Counted from the first letter of the stretch, positions 24,495 through 35,237 are shown. The stretch is DNA of 55,573 bases from Coleofasciculus sp. LEGE 07092 (GCF_015207375.1 NZ_JADEWY010000027.1:1-55573), one strand, 5' to 3'. The notes: generated from the letters alone by a model not told the origin. A program made the numbers and translations.

Positions 24495-25382
24495 ATGCTT
24501 GACGTTTTAATTGAACCCCTGCAATACAGTTTCATGCAGCGATCGCTCATTGTTGCCGTTTTGGTAGGTATTGTATGCGCTTCGGTGGGGAGTTATTTGA
24601 TGGTGCAGCGGTTGGCGTTGTTGGGGGATGCTATTAGTCACTCGGTTTTGCCTGGGTTAGCGATCGCTTATATTATCGGTGCGGATATTTTTGTGGGGGC
24701 GTTTATTGCTGGGGTTGTCAGTACGATGGTGATTACCTGGATCAGGACGCGATCGCAAATTAAAGAAGATGCAGCAATGGGCATTGTCTTTTCGGCTTTC
24801 TTTGCCCTCGGTATTACCTTAATCACAGTTATTCAAAAAGACAATAAGATTGACCTGAATCACTTTCTCTTTGGCAATATTCTGAGTGTTACGAGGGAGG
24901 AAGTTCTTAATACAGCCGTTATTACAGCAGTTGTGCTAGCGGTGGTTGTGTTGCTGTATAAAGAGTTGATGTTTTATACCTTTGACCCTATAGGGGCAAA
25001 AGCGGCTGGATTGCCAACGAATTTACTTAACTTTGGTTTGATGATTTTGATTGCCTTGACAATTGTTGCCAGTCTCAAGGCGGTTGGGGTAATTTTGGTG
25101 TTGGCGATGCTGATTACTCCCGGCGCAACGGCTTATTTATTAGTGACTCGGTTGCATCATATGATGATTTTGGGTTCGGTGATTGGGGTAGTTGCTAGTA
25201 TTAGTGGGATGTATTTGAGCTATTTTTTCAATTTGCCATCGGGACCGGCAATTGTGTTAGTGACGTTTGGCTTTTTTATGTTGGCGTTTTTGTTGAGTCC
25301 GAGTCAGGGAGTGTTGACGCATCCGGTTTCTAAGTCAGGGCAGTCGCAGATTTGGCGGGAAATTAAGGGGTTGCTACGGTGA
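24495..25382 (+). CDS. mntB: manganese ABC transporter permease
   Basis: A 295-residue ABC-3 family permease with about eight or nine transmembrane helices. Typical landmarks are MVQRLALLGDAISHSVLPGLA near residue 35, the GIVFSAFFALG segment, DPIGAKAAGLP and LLITPGATA-like LAMLITPGATAYLL. It lies 43 bp downstream of mntA, forming an mntAB operon opposite mntC. The membrane pore should carry Mn(II) across the plasma membrane. Confidence 0.92.
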   Translation: MLDVLIEPLQYSFMQRSLIVAVLVGIVCASVGSYLMVQRLALLGDAISHSVLPGLAIAYIIGADIFVGAFIAGVVSTMVITWIRTRSQIKEDAAMGIVFSAFFALGITLITVIQKDNKIDLNHFLFGNILSVTREEVLNTAVITAVVLAVVVLLYKELMFYTFDPIGAKAAGLPTNLLNFGLMILIALTIVASLKAVGVILVLAMLITPGATAYLLVTRLHHMMILGSVIGVVASISGMYLSYFFNLPSGPAIVLVTFGFFMLAFLLSPSQGVLTHPVSKSGQSQIWREIKGLLR

Positions 25383-25435
25383 GCATGATGAGTATAATGT
25401 TTGATTGATTCAGAAGATTCTCAGATGCCTTACCT

Positions 25436-26659
25436 TTACGATGTTGTATTGATCGAAATCGGCAATTGTAATGGCAAGTGAACAGTAAAGGTAGTTCCTG
25501 CATCCACATCACTTTCTACAGAAATTTGACCGCCGTGGCGTTCTACACACTTTTTGACAATCGATAATCCTAACCCAGTTCCAGCAATTGCGCCAACATT
25601 CTTCGCTCGGCTAAAGGATTCAAATAGTATCGTTAGGTCTTCAGATGGGATACCAATTCCCTCATCAGAAACTTGGAGTCTAACCTGAGTGTTTTCACAA
25701 ACGAGCCGGATCGAAACCTTACCTCCATTAGGAGAATATTTAATAGCATTAGATAAAAGATTCGTAATAATTTGCCGTAAAAGTTTGGCATCACCATAAA
25801 ATTGTTGACATTCACCAATGCTTGTAAAGCTCAACTGATGGGCTTCACCGACTCCGAGTTTTAGCTCATCTACTAATTCTTCAAAATAACTGACTAAATC
25901 TAAAACTTCGGGTTGAAACTCTAATTTATCAAATTCAGCACGTGACAGGAACAGCACATCACTGACTAAAGCCGTTAGGTGGTTAACCGACGTTTGGATA
26001 CGCTCATAATGTTTGAGTTGTTTTGCTTCATCTAGCTTGTGACGGTACGATTGAAGAATTTGTGCTGATGAAGAAATAGTTGTCAAGGGTGTACGATACT
26101 CATGGGAAATGGTGGAGATAATTCTAGATTTCAGTTCGCTGAGTTCTTTTTCTTGAGCCAATGCTTCCTTTAGCTCAGTCTGCAATTTGAGCAACTCCTC
26201 CTCTACCTGTTTGCGATCGCTGATTTCCTGTTCTAGGCGGGTATTCTTTTCTTGGAGTCTTTTATTGAGGTGTCGAATCGTGAGGTGAGTATTAACCCGC
26301 GCTAAAACTTCTTCATGCTGAACTGGTTTAGAGATGTAATCAACCGCCCCCAATTGAAACCCTCTCACCTTATCTACCGTTTCAGAAAGGGCAGTCATAA
26401 AAATTACAGGAATATCTTGCATCGAAGCATTGCTTTTCAACCGACGGCAGGTTTCAAACCCATCAATTCCCGGCATCAACACATCCAAAAGTATGAGATC
26501 TGGATGAGCGTATTCAACCCGTTCAATGGCGCTTTCACCATCTCGAGCCACTAAAATTTCAAATCCAAAGTCACTGAAACAATCGGATAATACACTTAAA
26601 TTAGTGGAATTATCATCAACAATTAAAATGATCCCTTTTTCCGAAGTTCCCATGTTCAT
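25436..26659 (-). CDS. receiver-histidine kinase
   Basis: A 407-residue protein with an N-terminal receiver (about 9-125; Asp59 as phospho-acceptor, Lys in YISKPV), a coiled coil (about 130-178), HisKA with His186 in ISHEYRTPL, and an HATPase with the GTGLGLSIV lid. It is a soluble receiver-kinase, an arrangement that can relay phosphate from an upstream kinase. Its ATG overlaps the stop of the 930-residue kinase gene by one base (TAATG), so translation is coupled and the two probably act in one relay. Confidence 0.92.
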   Translation of the reverse strand: MNMGTSEKGIILIVDDNSTNLSVLSDCFSDFGFEILVARDGESAIERVEYAHPDLILLDVLMPGIDGFETCRRLKSNASMQDIPVIFMTALSETVDKVRGFQLGAVDYISKPVQHEEVLARVNTHLTIRHLNKRLQEKNTRLEQEISDRKQVEEELLKLQTELKEALAQEKELSELKSRIISTISHEYRTPLTTISSSAQILQSYRHKLDEAKQLKHYERIQTSVNHLTALVSDVLFLSRAEFDKLEFQPEVLDLVSYFEELVDELKLGVGEAHQLSFTSIGECQQFYGDAKLLRQIITNLLSNAIKYSPNGGKVSIRLVCENTQVRLQVSDEGIGIPSEDLTILFESFSRAKNVGAIAGTGLGLSIVKKCVERHGGQISVESDVDAGTTFTVHLPLQLPISINTTS

Positions 26660-29451
26660 TAATGCTTCTCCCTATAGCTTTTGATCAACTCACGGATTCT
26701 TCTTTCCTGAAACCCTTTGGCAAGTTGGTGCAGCTCTGTAGCAAAGGGTGCAAATTTAGCATCCAACTGCTCCAGTTTCGCGACTTGCTCTATAATACCT
26801 TTCATATTACCCCTCATCGCTAAGTCGAACAGGGCAGCAAGTTCCTTCTCAGGGGGAGCAATTAGTTGGGAATGGGTCAATTCTTCGCCGTCAGTTATTA
26901 ATGGCTCTTTAGAAATGACATCGGACTGTTGAGTTCTGACACTTGACTCCTCATATATCCATTCCAGCTCTAAATGAGTCTCTAGCTGTTCTAAAAGCTC
27001 CTGTATCTGTATCGGTTTGGAGAGAAAATCATTGCAACCCACTTCGTGACTTGACCAGCGATTGAAATCGAAAACGCTGGCAGAGGTAGCAATGATTACA
27101 ATATCTTTAAATTTTGGTTCTTCCCGAAGCCGCGTGGTAGCTTCAAAGCCGTTCATAATCGGCATCACCAAATCCATAAAAATTAAATCTGGATTGAACT
27201 CACTGGCTTTATTTAACGCATCTAGACCATCCGTTGCTTCAAAGATTTTAAACCCTAGGGGTTTAAGCAGATTGACCAGAACTGAACGGTTTTCCCAGCG
27301 GTCATCTACAACCAAAATCTTGGATAGATAACCTTTAAAACCAATGATATTGCGGGCTATCGTTTTATTAATTTCCGTCCATTCTAAAACTTCAGAGAGT
27401 TCTAAATCGAGCCAGAAAACGCTTCCTTGACCTAACGTACTTTTTACCTGGAGTTCTCCACCCATCATTTGAACTAATTTATGACTGATGGCTAATCCCA
27501 ATCCCGTTCCTTCTGCCCGACGGTAACTGTCACCCACTTGATGAAATGGTAAAAAGATTTCGTCTAATTGAGCCAGCTCTATGCCAATACCAGTGTCTTC
27601 AATCTGAAAGCGAATTTTGGCAATGGATGGGGTAGGGGATGTAGCGGATGAGTTATTTATATCGTTTAAGGGGAAATCAAAATCTACAACTCGACCGACT
27701 CTAAATACAACTCCACCCATTTCAGTAAATTTGACGGCATTGCCCAGTAAGTTGATTAACACCTGACGCAGCCGTTTTTCATCGCCCCGGACACCTGTGG
27801 GTAGGGGAGAAAGAGAGTGGTAAGTAAAGGAAATACCTTTTTGTTGGGCACGAATTGAGATCATGTCGGTAATGCCCTGGAGAAATTCAGGAAAAGGAAA
27901 CTCGCTTAACTGAAGTTCCATTTTCCTAGCTTCAATTTTGGAAAGGTCTAAAATATCCTTGATTAGGTCTAGCAGGTGTTCGCCACACTTTTGAATGATG
28001 CCCAGCCCCTCTTGTTGTTCGGAGTTCAGCTTTTTGTCTCGTTTGAGAATTTGAGCATAACCTAAAATACCATTCAACGGCGTTCTCAGTTCGTGGCTCA
28101 TATTTGCCAAAAAGTCGCTCTTGGCTCGATTGGCGACTTCAGCCACTTCTTTGGCTTCTGTTAACTCCAGCGTTCGCTCGTCTACTTTTACTTCTAAGGT
28201 ACGAGAATACTCTTCTAACTGCTGCTTGGCAGTTTCTAAATGGGTATTGGTTGCCAGTAACGCTTGCTCGTTTTCGCTGAGAGCGTTTACGAGCTTGTTT
28301 AAGGATTTGGAGAGCTTTGCTACCTCATTATTGCCAGGGAGTACTGGGATTTTTACATTAGGTTCACCCTGACGGATACGATCAGCAACGGTAGCAATCG
28401 CTAATAGAGGGCGAGTGATACGTTCGACAAAAATCCAGCTCATACCTGCAAAGAGTATGCCCAAAATCAATCCCCACCAGAAGATTTGCCGTTGAAGTTG
28501 CCTTGCCGGAGCAAATGCGATCGCAGTAGGTTGCCGCACGACTACCATCCACCCCAATCCGGGATAGTCATTGTATCCTTGAGTGTGAGCCAATGCAGTT
28601 AGATAGGTGCCACCCTGAGTCCACCTCTCGACTTGATACGTTGGCAATTGGGTAAGATTTGTGGGCAGACTCTGAAGATTTAACCGTTGAAACACCAACG
28701 AAGGAGGACCAAGCAATACGGTGCCATCTTGTGAGAGAATTAATACCTCCACTTGAGAATGCTTTGGTACGGGTTGCAAGAGAGAGGCTTGTACCTTTTT
28801 TGCCCAATCCCATGACAGATGCGCTCCCAAAACTCCCTGAAATATGCCATTTTTATCAATGACTGGGGCGGCTACATCAACAAATCGTAACGGTTCGCCA
28901 GTGGGATTCGGCAAAAGTTTGGCTAAGAGTACGGCTTCGTGAACATCCCCAACGTAGGGATTAGCTGGAGCATTTTGAAACCAGGGTCTAGTTGAAACAT
29001 CTTGACCTTCCAGGATAGAATTTGTACTAGCGATAACGCGACCCGTCGGGTTGGTTAATCCAATCCAAGCGTAGTCGGGATAGGTACTTTGTAATTTTTC
29101 TAAAATGTTGCGCTTTTCAGAGATAGGGGCGTTAGGCTCGTGAATGCTTTCCAGCGTCGTCACTATTTGGATCTCGCGGTAGCGCTCGAACATACTTCGA
29201 TCCAACTGCTGGCTCAGAAGATAGGATAGTTCTGCTAGGGATTGTCCCCTGTCGCTTTTGAGTTGCTGTGCAGTGTTTTGAGCGATCGCTAAACTGATTA
29301 AAGTAGAGAAAATCAGAGCGAGTAAGGCTATACCCAATCCTATCTGGGTTGACAGACTGTTCCGGGGATTGAGATAGGCGATTTTTCGACGCAAACCCCT
29401 GGTAATTAACTTGTTGGTAGAGAAGGAACGAGATTTGATTGGGAGACTCAA
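26659..29451 (-). CDS. membrane hybrid histidine kinase with Cache sensor
   Basis: A 930-residue protein: transmembrane helix 1 (about 36-58), a periplasmic double-Cache sensor (about 60-310), helix 2 (about 321-341), HAMP, a coiled coil (400-440), HisKA with His453 in MSHELRTPL, an HATPase with GTGLGLAIS, and a receiver (about 711-825, Asp760). The C-terminal 60 residues are a helical extension after the receiver, without an obvious Hpt histidine motif. Cache domains usually sense small ligands outside the cell. It is the first gene of a two-gene operon with the receiver-kinase. Confidence 0.92.
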   Translation of the reverse strand: MSLPIKSRSFSTNKLITRGLRRKIAYLNPRNSLSTQIGLGIALLALIFSTLISLAIAQNTAQQLKSDRGQSLAELSYLLSQQLDRSMFERYREIQIVTTLESIHEPNAPISEKRNILEKLQSTYPDYAWIGLTNPTGRVIASTNSILEGQDVSTRPWFQNAPANPYVGDVHEAVLLAKLLPNPTGEPLRFVDVAAPVIDKNGIFQGVLGAHLSWDWAKKVQASLLQPVPKHSQVEVLILSQDGTVLLGPPSLVFQRLNLQSLPTNLTQLPTYQVERWTQGGTYLTALAHTQGYNDYPGLGWMVVVRQPTAIAFAPARQLQRQIFWWGLILGILFAGMSWIFVERITRPLLAIATVADRIRQGEPNVKIPVLPGNNEVAKLSKSLNKLVNALSENEQALLATNTHLETAKQQLEEYSRTLEVKVDERTLELTEAKEVAEVANRAKSDFLANMSHELRTPLNGILGYAQILKRDKKLNSEQQEGLGIIQKCGEHLLDLIKDILDLSKIEARKMELQLSEFPFPEFLQGITDMISIRAQQKGISFTYHSLSPLPTGVRGDEKRLRQVLINLLGNAVKFTEMGGVVFRVGRVVDFDFPLNDINNSSATSPTPSIAKIRFQIEDTGIGIELAQLDEIFLPFHQVGDSYRRAEGTGLGLAISHKLVQMMGGELQVKSTLGQGSVFWLDLELSEVLEWTEINKTIARNIIGFKGYLSKILVVDDRWENRSVLVNLLKPLGFKIFEATDGLDALNKASEFNPDLIFMDLVMPIMNGFEATTRLREEPKFKDIVIIATSASVFDFNRWSSHEVGCNDFLSKPIQIQELLEQLETHLELEWIYEESSVRTQQSDVISKEPLITDGEELTHSQLIAPPEKELAALFDLAMRGNMKGIIEQVAKLEQLDAKFAPFATELHQLAKGFQERRIRELIKSYREKH

Positions 29452-29698
29452 CGCTTACTCCATGGCGTAGTGCTTGAGCTGTTATGGAATAAACGCTAAC
29501 TTTTGAATAACTTCAGTGCAAACGGAAAATTTACGGAAATTCTTCTCTAAAACTTAATGCTAGTACCGAATAATTACGGTTGACAATTTTTAGGGTTTAT
29601 TGTTAGTGGCGATGAACCACCTAGCTTACTTGTGCGAAGCAGTCCATCTAAATTCCCAACTCTCTGGAGTGGCAGAATGCTTCAGAACTCTTGGCTAA

Positions 29699-29832
29699 CT
29701 CACCTCTTGCACCACCCCCCTAACCCCCCTTACCAAGGGGGGGAAAAGATTTATAAAGATGCCTTCCCCTTTGATAAGGGGGGACTTGAGGGGGGTAAAC
29801 AACAATTGAGAACATCAGGTGCAAGATGTCAG
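29699..29832. mobile_element. MITE-like element, TTGCACC family, copy 1
   Basis: A 134-bp element with ends CTCACCTCTTGCACC and (inverted) CTGACATCTTGCACC, matching at 13 of 15 positions. The interior is built of CCCCCTAACCCCCC-like C-runs and matching G-runs that can fold into a long hairpin. There is no ORF. Copies with the same ends lie at 31095, 35408 and 49182. Confidence 0.7.
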
Positions 29833-29874
29833 CTAACTAATTAATACCAAAGATAGATTACATTATGACTTATT

Positions 29875-29972
29875 TATAGAATGTACAGGGGTACTCATAC
29901 TGATGAAGTACAGCCCCTCTCCCAAGCTTGGAAGAGGGGGAAATGTACCTCAGTAGATTGAGAAACGCTATA
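29875..29972. repeat. MITE-like element, TATAGC family, copy 2
   Basis: About 98 bp with right end GAGAAACGCTATA and a partly degraded left end. Inside are GAAGTACAGCCCC and an inverted-repeat core that resemble copies at 2811 and 37061. No ORF. Confidence 0.55.
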
Positions 29973-30091
29973 GACGCCCCGATGCCACATCTAGTAAGGA
30001 CACAATATATCCTACTCCTACGATCACTAACAAGCATTAGTGCTTGAGTTGACATCAATTGGTTGGCCTTAGCCCTGACAAGTTACGTCTC

Positions 30092-30961
30092 TTACAATCC
30101 AGCTTCTTTTGCCCGATCGCCTCGGATTGTCGGCTGACCTTCCACATCAATTTCTAATTCTTCACGACGCAGGGTTTCTTTCGCGTCTACGGTGTCGCGC
30201 TCAACTTCTTTCTTAACACCAACTTCTTCACGCACAAACGCTTTTTTCTGGATATCGGCTGACTCCTCGTAGAGTTCCACACGAGCAACTTCGCCTTCCT
30301 CAAAGTTCACAGAACCGGGTTCCACTTCTCTTAATTCAGAGGTGCCAGTCCGCTCAATAATCACGCGCTCTTTTTCAATCGGCACTGAAACCTGAGCCGT
30401 TTCAGATTCGACCCGCTTGCCAACACTAACTTCACCCGCCTTGTGACGTTCTTTGTTCGTCAACAAGCGCTCTTCATAAAGTTTAAGGGTTTTTTGTTCC
30501 TGCCCCTCTATTCCATACAGACCGGGTTCATGGTCATAGCGGTAAGTATCAGTCGTGTAGGTAGACTGATTCACCTCAGCAGCCGTTCTACCCGCTCGAA
30601 TCGCAACAGGTCGATAGGCATTTCTGACCTGTTCTTCATAGTTGTAGTCGATGGTCATATTGTTGCGGTACTCAGGTAATTTTTTCGCTTCGTTCTCTGT
30701 CATTCCCCGAGCGTAGACCCGATTGTGATCATAATCCATCTGTGCCAAGCCAACAGGTAGCAAGACTTTCTTCCCAAACACCCAAAATCCCATATCAATG
30801 GCCAGATACCGGAAACGCCCCGCTTCATCTAGCAGCACATCGTAGACGGAACCAATTTTTTCATCCTTCTCACTATAGACATCAAACCCTTTGATATCTT
30901 CGCCACCAAAAATTTCCTCTTTGTAGTTCGGCGAAAAGTTTTCGATTGTGACAAGAGCCAT
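30092..30961 (-). CDS. PRC-barrel and DUF2382 domain protein
   Basis: A 289-residue soluble protein. Residues about 20-90 form a PRC-barrel (IKGFDVYSEKDEKIGSVYDVLLD, then FRYLAIDMGFW). Residues about 155-270 match DUF2382 (LKLYEERLLTNKERHKAGEVSVGKRVE-type segment, then REEV.VKKEVERDTVDAKETLRREELEI), very rich in Glu, Lys and Val. In cyanobacteria and Deinococcus-type bacteria such proteins are linked to stress, but no mechanism is established. It stands alone on the minus strand. Confidence 0.88.
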   Translation of the reverse strand: MALVTIENFSPNYKEEIFGGEDIKGFDVYSEKDEKIGSVYDVLLDEAGRFRYLAIDMGFWVFGKKVLLPVGLAQMDYDHNRVYARGMTENEAKKLPEYRNNMTIDYNYEEQVRNAYRPVAIRAGRTAAEVNQSTYTTDTYRYDHEPGLYGIEGQEQKTLKLYEERLLTNKERHKAGEVSVGKRVESETAQVSVPIEKERVIIERTGTSELREVEPGSVNFEEGEVARVELYEESADIQKKAFVREEVGVKKEVERDTVDAKETLRREELEIDVEGQPTIRGDRAKEAGL

Positions 30962-31094
30962 ACAACAATCCTCTTTAATTTATTTCATGTTTTCACATAT
31001 CCACCTCAACTCTACGCAAACTCTGCTTTTCATCTCTATTACTTTAGACAGATTAAGCACCTATGAAAATAGGCATATTTTGGAGTTGGTTTCC

Positions 31095-31263
31095 CTGACA
31101 TCTTGCACCATTGTCAGTAAACCCGAAAATCCGCCAGTGGTTCAAACTCCGGGCTAATAGCTTAAGTGGACTTAAACTCTTATGCAGTCCTCTTAAGAGG
31201 ACTTTAGCTATGAGCCAGTGGTTTAAACCACTGGCGGTTAGTGAGACGGGTGCAAGATGTGAG
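31095..31263. mobile_element. MITE-like element, TTGCACC family, copy 2
   Basis: A 169-bp element with ends CTGACATCTTGCACC and (inverted) CTCACATCTTGCACC. Its interior is the palindromic module bounded by CCGCCAGTGG (31131-31140) and CCACTGGCGG (31228-31237), with an inner AGTCCTCTTAAGAGGACT palindrome. The same module occurs at 46130-46250 and in the copy at 49182. It lies between the PRC-barrel and peptidoglycan-enzyme genes. Confidence 0.7.
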
Positions 31264-31385
31264 TTTCCCCAATTTTCAAAGAAGTTTGAAGGGGAGACAA
31301 GGGAGACAAGGAAGACAAGGAAGATAAAGGGATTTGCGAGATGTTACTCTTCTCCCCCACTCCCCACTCCCTTCCCCAAACTTCC

Positions 31386-33980
31386 TCAAAGAGCACACTG
31401 ATGATTTGCCCCGTTACCATCCATAGGCACTGCCATAGGGGTAAGGCGCATAGCAAAGGATTCGGGTGTCTCTTCTACATCAGAAACCACACCATTCAGA
31501 CGCCGCACCAGCGCCATAATTTTGTTGCCGTACTCAGGATCGGGACTCCAGCGCCGACTCAAGTCATAGACTGAAGGAGCAATACCTCGTGCAACCAAAT
31601 GAAAACGAGGACTGAAGATCGGCGGGTGTTCGATGGGAGCAGTCGTGGCATAGGCTTTAAGGTGCTGAATGTGAGCTTTTACCCCCGTTCGGACATCGGC
31701 GAAGGTAGCACCAGCCGGATCACCAGTTGCCGTACCTAGACCCCCGAAATTATTCTGTTCAGGTTTTAATTGACCCCCAAAGCGCAAAAAATTCGTAGTC
31801 AGACACATCTGACAAAAAGCAATGTCGTGATTGACATCTTCTTTTTGAGCTTCTTCAATGTAAATCTTAGGAAGGTCTGAAAACTGGTTTAAATCCTCTT
31901 CATTATTACTGGTTAAAAATGCTTTCAGATCGTTTTCTGTGGCATTACCAAACCAGATAATTTTGTCAGATTGGTCTAGGTCGGTTTGAGGCGTTGTACT
32001 AATTAATACTGTTTTTGTCTCGTTGTCCCAACCTACTGATATATTAAATTGCTGAAGATCGACGGCTTTGACATACACAATATTGCCGTAACTGAGTTGG
32101 CGAATATCAGATGCAACAGCCAAGTTAACGCCCAAGTTCTCAACTAGGTCAGCGGGAATAAAGGAATTTCCATTAACGAGAAGTCCTTTCTCTTCATGCT
32201 CTATATTTTGGATTTTGATAGTAATGGGTTGAAAATTCGTTGAGGGTTGGTCTGATTTTGCGGTTTGACCACTCCATTGAATCAACCCATCCGCTAAACC
32301 TTGGGCAAAGCGATCGCGATGGTCTTGCAGTAATTTTAAGTCTTCGGGATTGTCGAGAAAACAGAGATTGATGATGATAGAGGAAGCTGCAAGCTCACGG
32401 CAAAAAGGAAGCTGATTTTTGGCACTTAAGGTGTCGGGTTTAACCCCACGAGAGGGAAGTTCTGGAACTTTTTTGACTAATGCCTCTAACAGTAATTGGG
32501 CATCCTGCTTACGCGCAGAATTTCCATCAATGTAATAGGCTTCTACCCCTCTGACAGAACCATTAAACGCATTGCCGCCTAATTCTACAGCCACATCACC
32601 AGGCAGGACGCGATCGCTAATCCACTTGATCGTACCGTTCAAGTCCAAATCGTCAGGCACAGTCAGAAATTCTACTCCCCGTGACTGGAGTTCCTTCACC
32701 AGTGCGTTACGGGTGAGAATCATTTCCGCCGCTTCAGTGGTTCCCAAGGCAACAACTCCGGAGTCTTTGAGATCATGACCCGCAGAAATAAAAATTCGTT
32801 TGACTGAGGTGGGCGTTGGAGTCGGTTCTGGAGTCGGCTCTGGGGTCGGTTCTGGAGTCGGTTCTGGAATAATGATTGGAGTCGGCACACTCACAAACCC
32901 TAGCTTGACTAACGTGGCAGGTCCGACAATACCATCGACGAGCAAACCCTTAGCCTTTTGAAACAGCTTAACTGCTGCTTGAGTTCCCGCTCCAAACACA
33001 CCATCCACCCCAACCTTTATTTTTGCATCAGCTAACGCCTGCTGTAGCTTGTGGACATCTTTTCCATGCATATAGGGATTCGTTAACTGTAAGATTTCAA
33101 AGCCCAGCCAAACTTCCCCAAAACCACCGATAGGACTCCGATTGAGTCGTTTTTCCGTGGTTGGTCCATAACCCCCATCTTCGGCAATACGATCCTGGGG
33201 ATTGTATCGGTTCCAAACCCGCTGAAAAGCCAGAACTGCCGTATTGTTAATGTCGCGTCCTCCCCAGATATAGTCGAAGTGGGGAAAATCCCAAGCACCG
33301 AGCCATTTCCAGCCATACTGTTCTAGGTAAGGTTTCCAGCCCATGGTATCTTGGATATCAATCGCTAGACCGCTTTGGTGGTTGCTGCGAGGTGGACGGG
33401 CAGCCGCTTGAATTCCACACCGACCTGCTTTGTAGTGGTTGAATAATATAAGCTGCTGGGCAATGGTTCGATATGCCGAATTAACAACCAGGGGAATGCC
33501 ACGGGCTCGAATTGCCCGCTCTAACCCGGCTTTGGCGGCTGGCTGTAGGAAGGGCCACACCGCTTTTCCCAGACGCGCATTCAAGTCTGCAAAGCTGACT
33601 AGGGTATTTGGAGAGATGAAGTTCATCTCATCAATCATCTGCTGGTCGAATCCCCGCAGCACATGGGTTGAGCAAGAACCAACATCAAAAAGTTTTTGGA
33701 TGGAACCCGGTGGAGAAGGCTTTGGTAGTAAAACGGTGTTGCCATCCCAAATCTGGATGTGGTTGGTGAAAACGTACCAGGTATTCTTGTTGTTAAATCT
33801 GTCTTTCGCAAAAGCCACCCGGATATGGTGAGGCGGCCCGTCGTTAGGGTCCCAACTGTGCAGGTCTAACTCTATCCCTTTTTGAAGACTATAGAGGTCT
33901 TCGGGGTTAGAGATTGAGGTGCTGTCTATTGGCTGCTGTTTGAAAATGGTATCTTCAAGAATTTTGAGCGTTAACGCCAT
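31386..33980 (-). CDS. multi-domain peptidoglycan-processing enzyme
   Basis: An 864-residue protein with an unusual chain of modules: an M15/VanY-like peptidase (about 125-225; NSAYRT and HQSGLAIDI, with zinc-ligand His/Asp, and HFDYIWGG); a peptidoglycan-binding repeat (about 310-370); a (PTPE)n linker; an amidase_3-like domain (about 395-600; SAGHDLKDSG and TTEAAE, but the usual SIHAN ligand is VELGGN); a stalk-like domain with NGNSFIPADLV; and a C-terminal glucosaminidase-like region (about 715-840; NNFGGLGTATG). No signal peptide is visible, so export is unexplained. It probably remodels cell wall. Confidence 0.8.
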   Translation of the reverse strand: MALTLKILEDTIFKQQPIDSTSISNPEDLYSLQKGIELDLHSWDPNDGPPHHIRVAFAKDRFNNKNTWYVFTNHIQIWDGNTVLLPKPSPPGSIQKLFDVGSCSTHVLRGFDQQMIDEMNFISPNTLVSFADLNARLGKAVWPFLQPAAKAGLERAIRARGIPLVVNSAYRTIAQQLILFNHYKAGRCGIQAAARPPRSNHQSGLAIDIQDTMGWKPYLEQYGWKWLGAWDFPHFDYIWGGRDINNTAVLAFQRVWNRYNPQDRIAEDGGYGPTTEKRLNRSPIGGFGEVWLGFEILQLTNPYMHGKDVHKLQQALADAKIKVGVDGVFGAGTQAAVKLFQKAKGLLVDGIVGPATLVKLGFVSVPTPIIIPEPTPEPTPEPTPEPTPTPTSVKRIFISAGHDLKDSGVVALGTTEAAEMILTRNALVKELQSRGVEFLTVPDDLDLNGTIKWISDRVLPGDVAVELGGNAFNGSVRGVEAYYIDGNSARKQDAQLLLEALVKKVPELPSRGVKPDTLSAKNQLPFCRELAASSIIINLCFLDNPEDLKLLQDHRDRFAQGLADGLIQWSGQTAKSDQPSTNFQPITIKIQNIEHEEKGLLVNGNSFIPADLVENLGVNLAVASDIRQLSYGNIVYVKAVDLQQFNISVGWDNETKTVLISTTPQTDLDQSDKIIWFGNATENDLKAFLTSNNEEDLNQFSDLPKIYIEEAQKEDVNHDIAFCQMCLTTNFLRFGGQLKPEQNNFGGLGTATGDPAGATFADVRTGVKAHIQHLKAYATTAPIEHPPIFSPRFHLVARGIAPSVYDLSRRWSPDPEYGNKIMALVRRLNGVVSDVEETPESFAMRLTPMAVPMDGNGANHQCAL

Positions 33981-34061
33981 CCGTTACTCCTTTAGGATGT
34001 GAGGTAAGTATTGAGCGATCGCTTCTACAATGTTTCTAATTCAACCGAGCTGTAGGAGCGA

Positions 34062-35237
34062 ATGTCAATCCTAACCTCTCGTATGCAGGCGGTGCAGTCG
34101 CCACTAATTCCCATTATTGGGGAACTCATTCGCAGCCATCCTGGAACAATCTCCTTGGGGCAGGGTGTTGTTTATTACAATCCACCCCCAGAAGCAACGG
34201 CGCGTTTATCACAATTCCTGACCGATTCTGAAAATCACAAATATAAAGCGGTTCGGGGAATTGCCCCCTTACTCCAAGCAATTGAGGCAAAATTACAAGG
34301 GGATAACGGCATTGAGATTAATGAGCAAAATTGCATCGCGGTGACAGCAGGCAGCAATATGGGGTTTATGAATGCAGTTCTGGCGATTACCAATCCCGGT
34401 GACGAGATTATTATTCAGACGCCCTACTATTTCAATCACGAGATGGCAATTGTGATGGCGAGTTGTCATCCGGTACTCGTGGCAACGGATAACGATTACC
34501 AACTCCGTCCTGATGCGATCGCTCGCTCCATCACAGAACGAACGAAAGCAGTAGTGACAATTTCTCCCAACAATCCCACGGGTGTCGTGTATTCAGAGGC
34601 GGCGTTGCGGGAGGTTAATCAACTCTGTAGCGATAGCGGTATCTATCATATCAGTGATGAAGCCTACGAATACTTTACCTACAACGGGGTAAAGCACGTT
34701 TCACCGGGAGCGTTTCCCAATAGTCGCGAGCATACGATTTCTCTGTACAGCCTTTCCAAAGCCTATGGGTTTGCCAGTTGGCGCATTGGGTACATGGTGA
34801 TGCCAAACCACCTGCTTGATTCAGTTAATAAAGTTCAAGATACTATTTTGATTTGTCCGCCAGTGATCTCCCAGTATGCAGCGTTGGGAGCGTTACAGGC
34901 AGGAGTCGGCTACTGTAAGGAGCATATACAGGCGATCGCTGCTGTGCGACAGTTAGCGCTAGAATCTCTGAAAGGTCTAGATGGGTTGTGTGCGATCGCA
35001 CCAGCCGATGGAGCGTTTTATTTTTTCCTGAAGGTTCACACCCCCATGGATGCATTTGAGTTGGTGGAACGGCTGATTCGGGAACATCGGGTGGCAGTGA
35101 TGCCAGGTACAACCTTTGGGATGGATGATGGATGCTATCTGCGGATTGCCTATGGCGCATTGCAAAAAGAGACAGTCGTAGCGGGAATTAAGCGATTGGT
35201 AGGGGGGCTACAAACTATTCTCAAATCAGGGAATTAA
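34062..35237 (+). CDS. class I PLP aminotransferase
   Basis: A 391-residue fold-type I aminotransferase: SLGQGVVYYNPPPE, YKAVRGIAPL, VTAGSNMGFMNA, SPNNPTGVVY and the PLP-lysine motif SLSKAYGFASWRIGY. The start at 34062 has a good TAGGAG site 5-9 bp upstream. It differs clearly from the enzyme at 19222 and resembles the broad aspartate/aromatic or kynurenine-aminotransferase-like group. The promoter must lie in the 81-bp gap shared with the divergent peptidoglycan-enzyme gene. The substrate is not resolved. Confidence 0.87.
   Translation: MSILTSRMQAVQSPLIPIIGELIRSHPGTISLGQGVVYYNPPPEATARLSQFLTDSENHKYKAVRGIAPLLQAIEAKLQGDNGIEINEQNCIAVTAGSNMGFMNAVLAITNPGDEIIIQTPYYFNHEMAIVMASCHPVLVATDNDYQLRPDAIARSITERTKAVVTISPNNPTGVVYSEAALREVNQLCSDSGIYHISDEAYEYFTYNGVKHVSPGAFPNSREHTISLYSLSKAYGFASWRIGYMVMPNHLLDSVNKVQDTILICPPVISQYAALGALQAGVGYCKEHIQAIAAVRQLALESLKGLDGLCAIAPADGAFYFFLKVHTPMDAFELVERLIREHRVAVMPGTTFGMDDGCYLRIAYGALQKETVVAGIKRLVGGLQTILKSGN

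Larger units (their letters stand above)
29452..30091. other. 640-bp gap between kinase promoter and PRC-barrel gene, holding two repeats
   Basis: The kinase start is at 29451, so its promoter lies just beyond. The rest contains the TTGCACC-family element (29699-29832), the TATAGC-family element (29875-29972) and unassigned AT-rich sequence. No convincing gene is present. Confidence 0.4.

Noticed and set aside
31095-31401. Open frame across the repeat element after the PRC-barrel gene
   Set aside because: It is formed by the inverted-repeat element and has low-complexity translation; not a gene.
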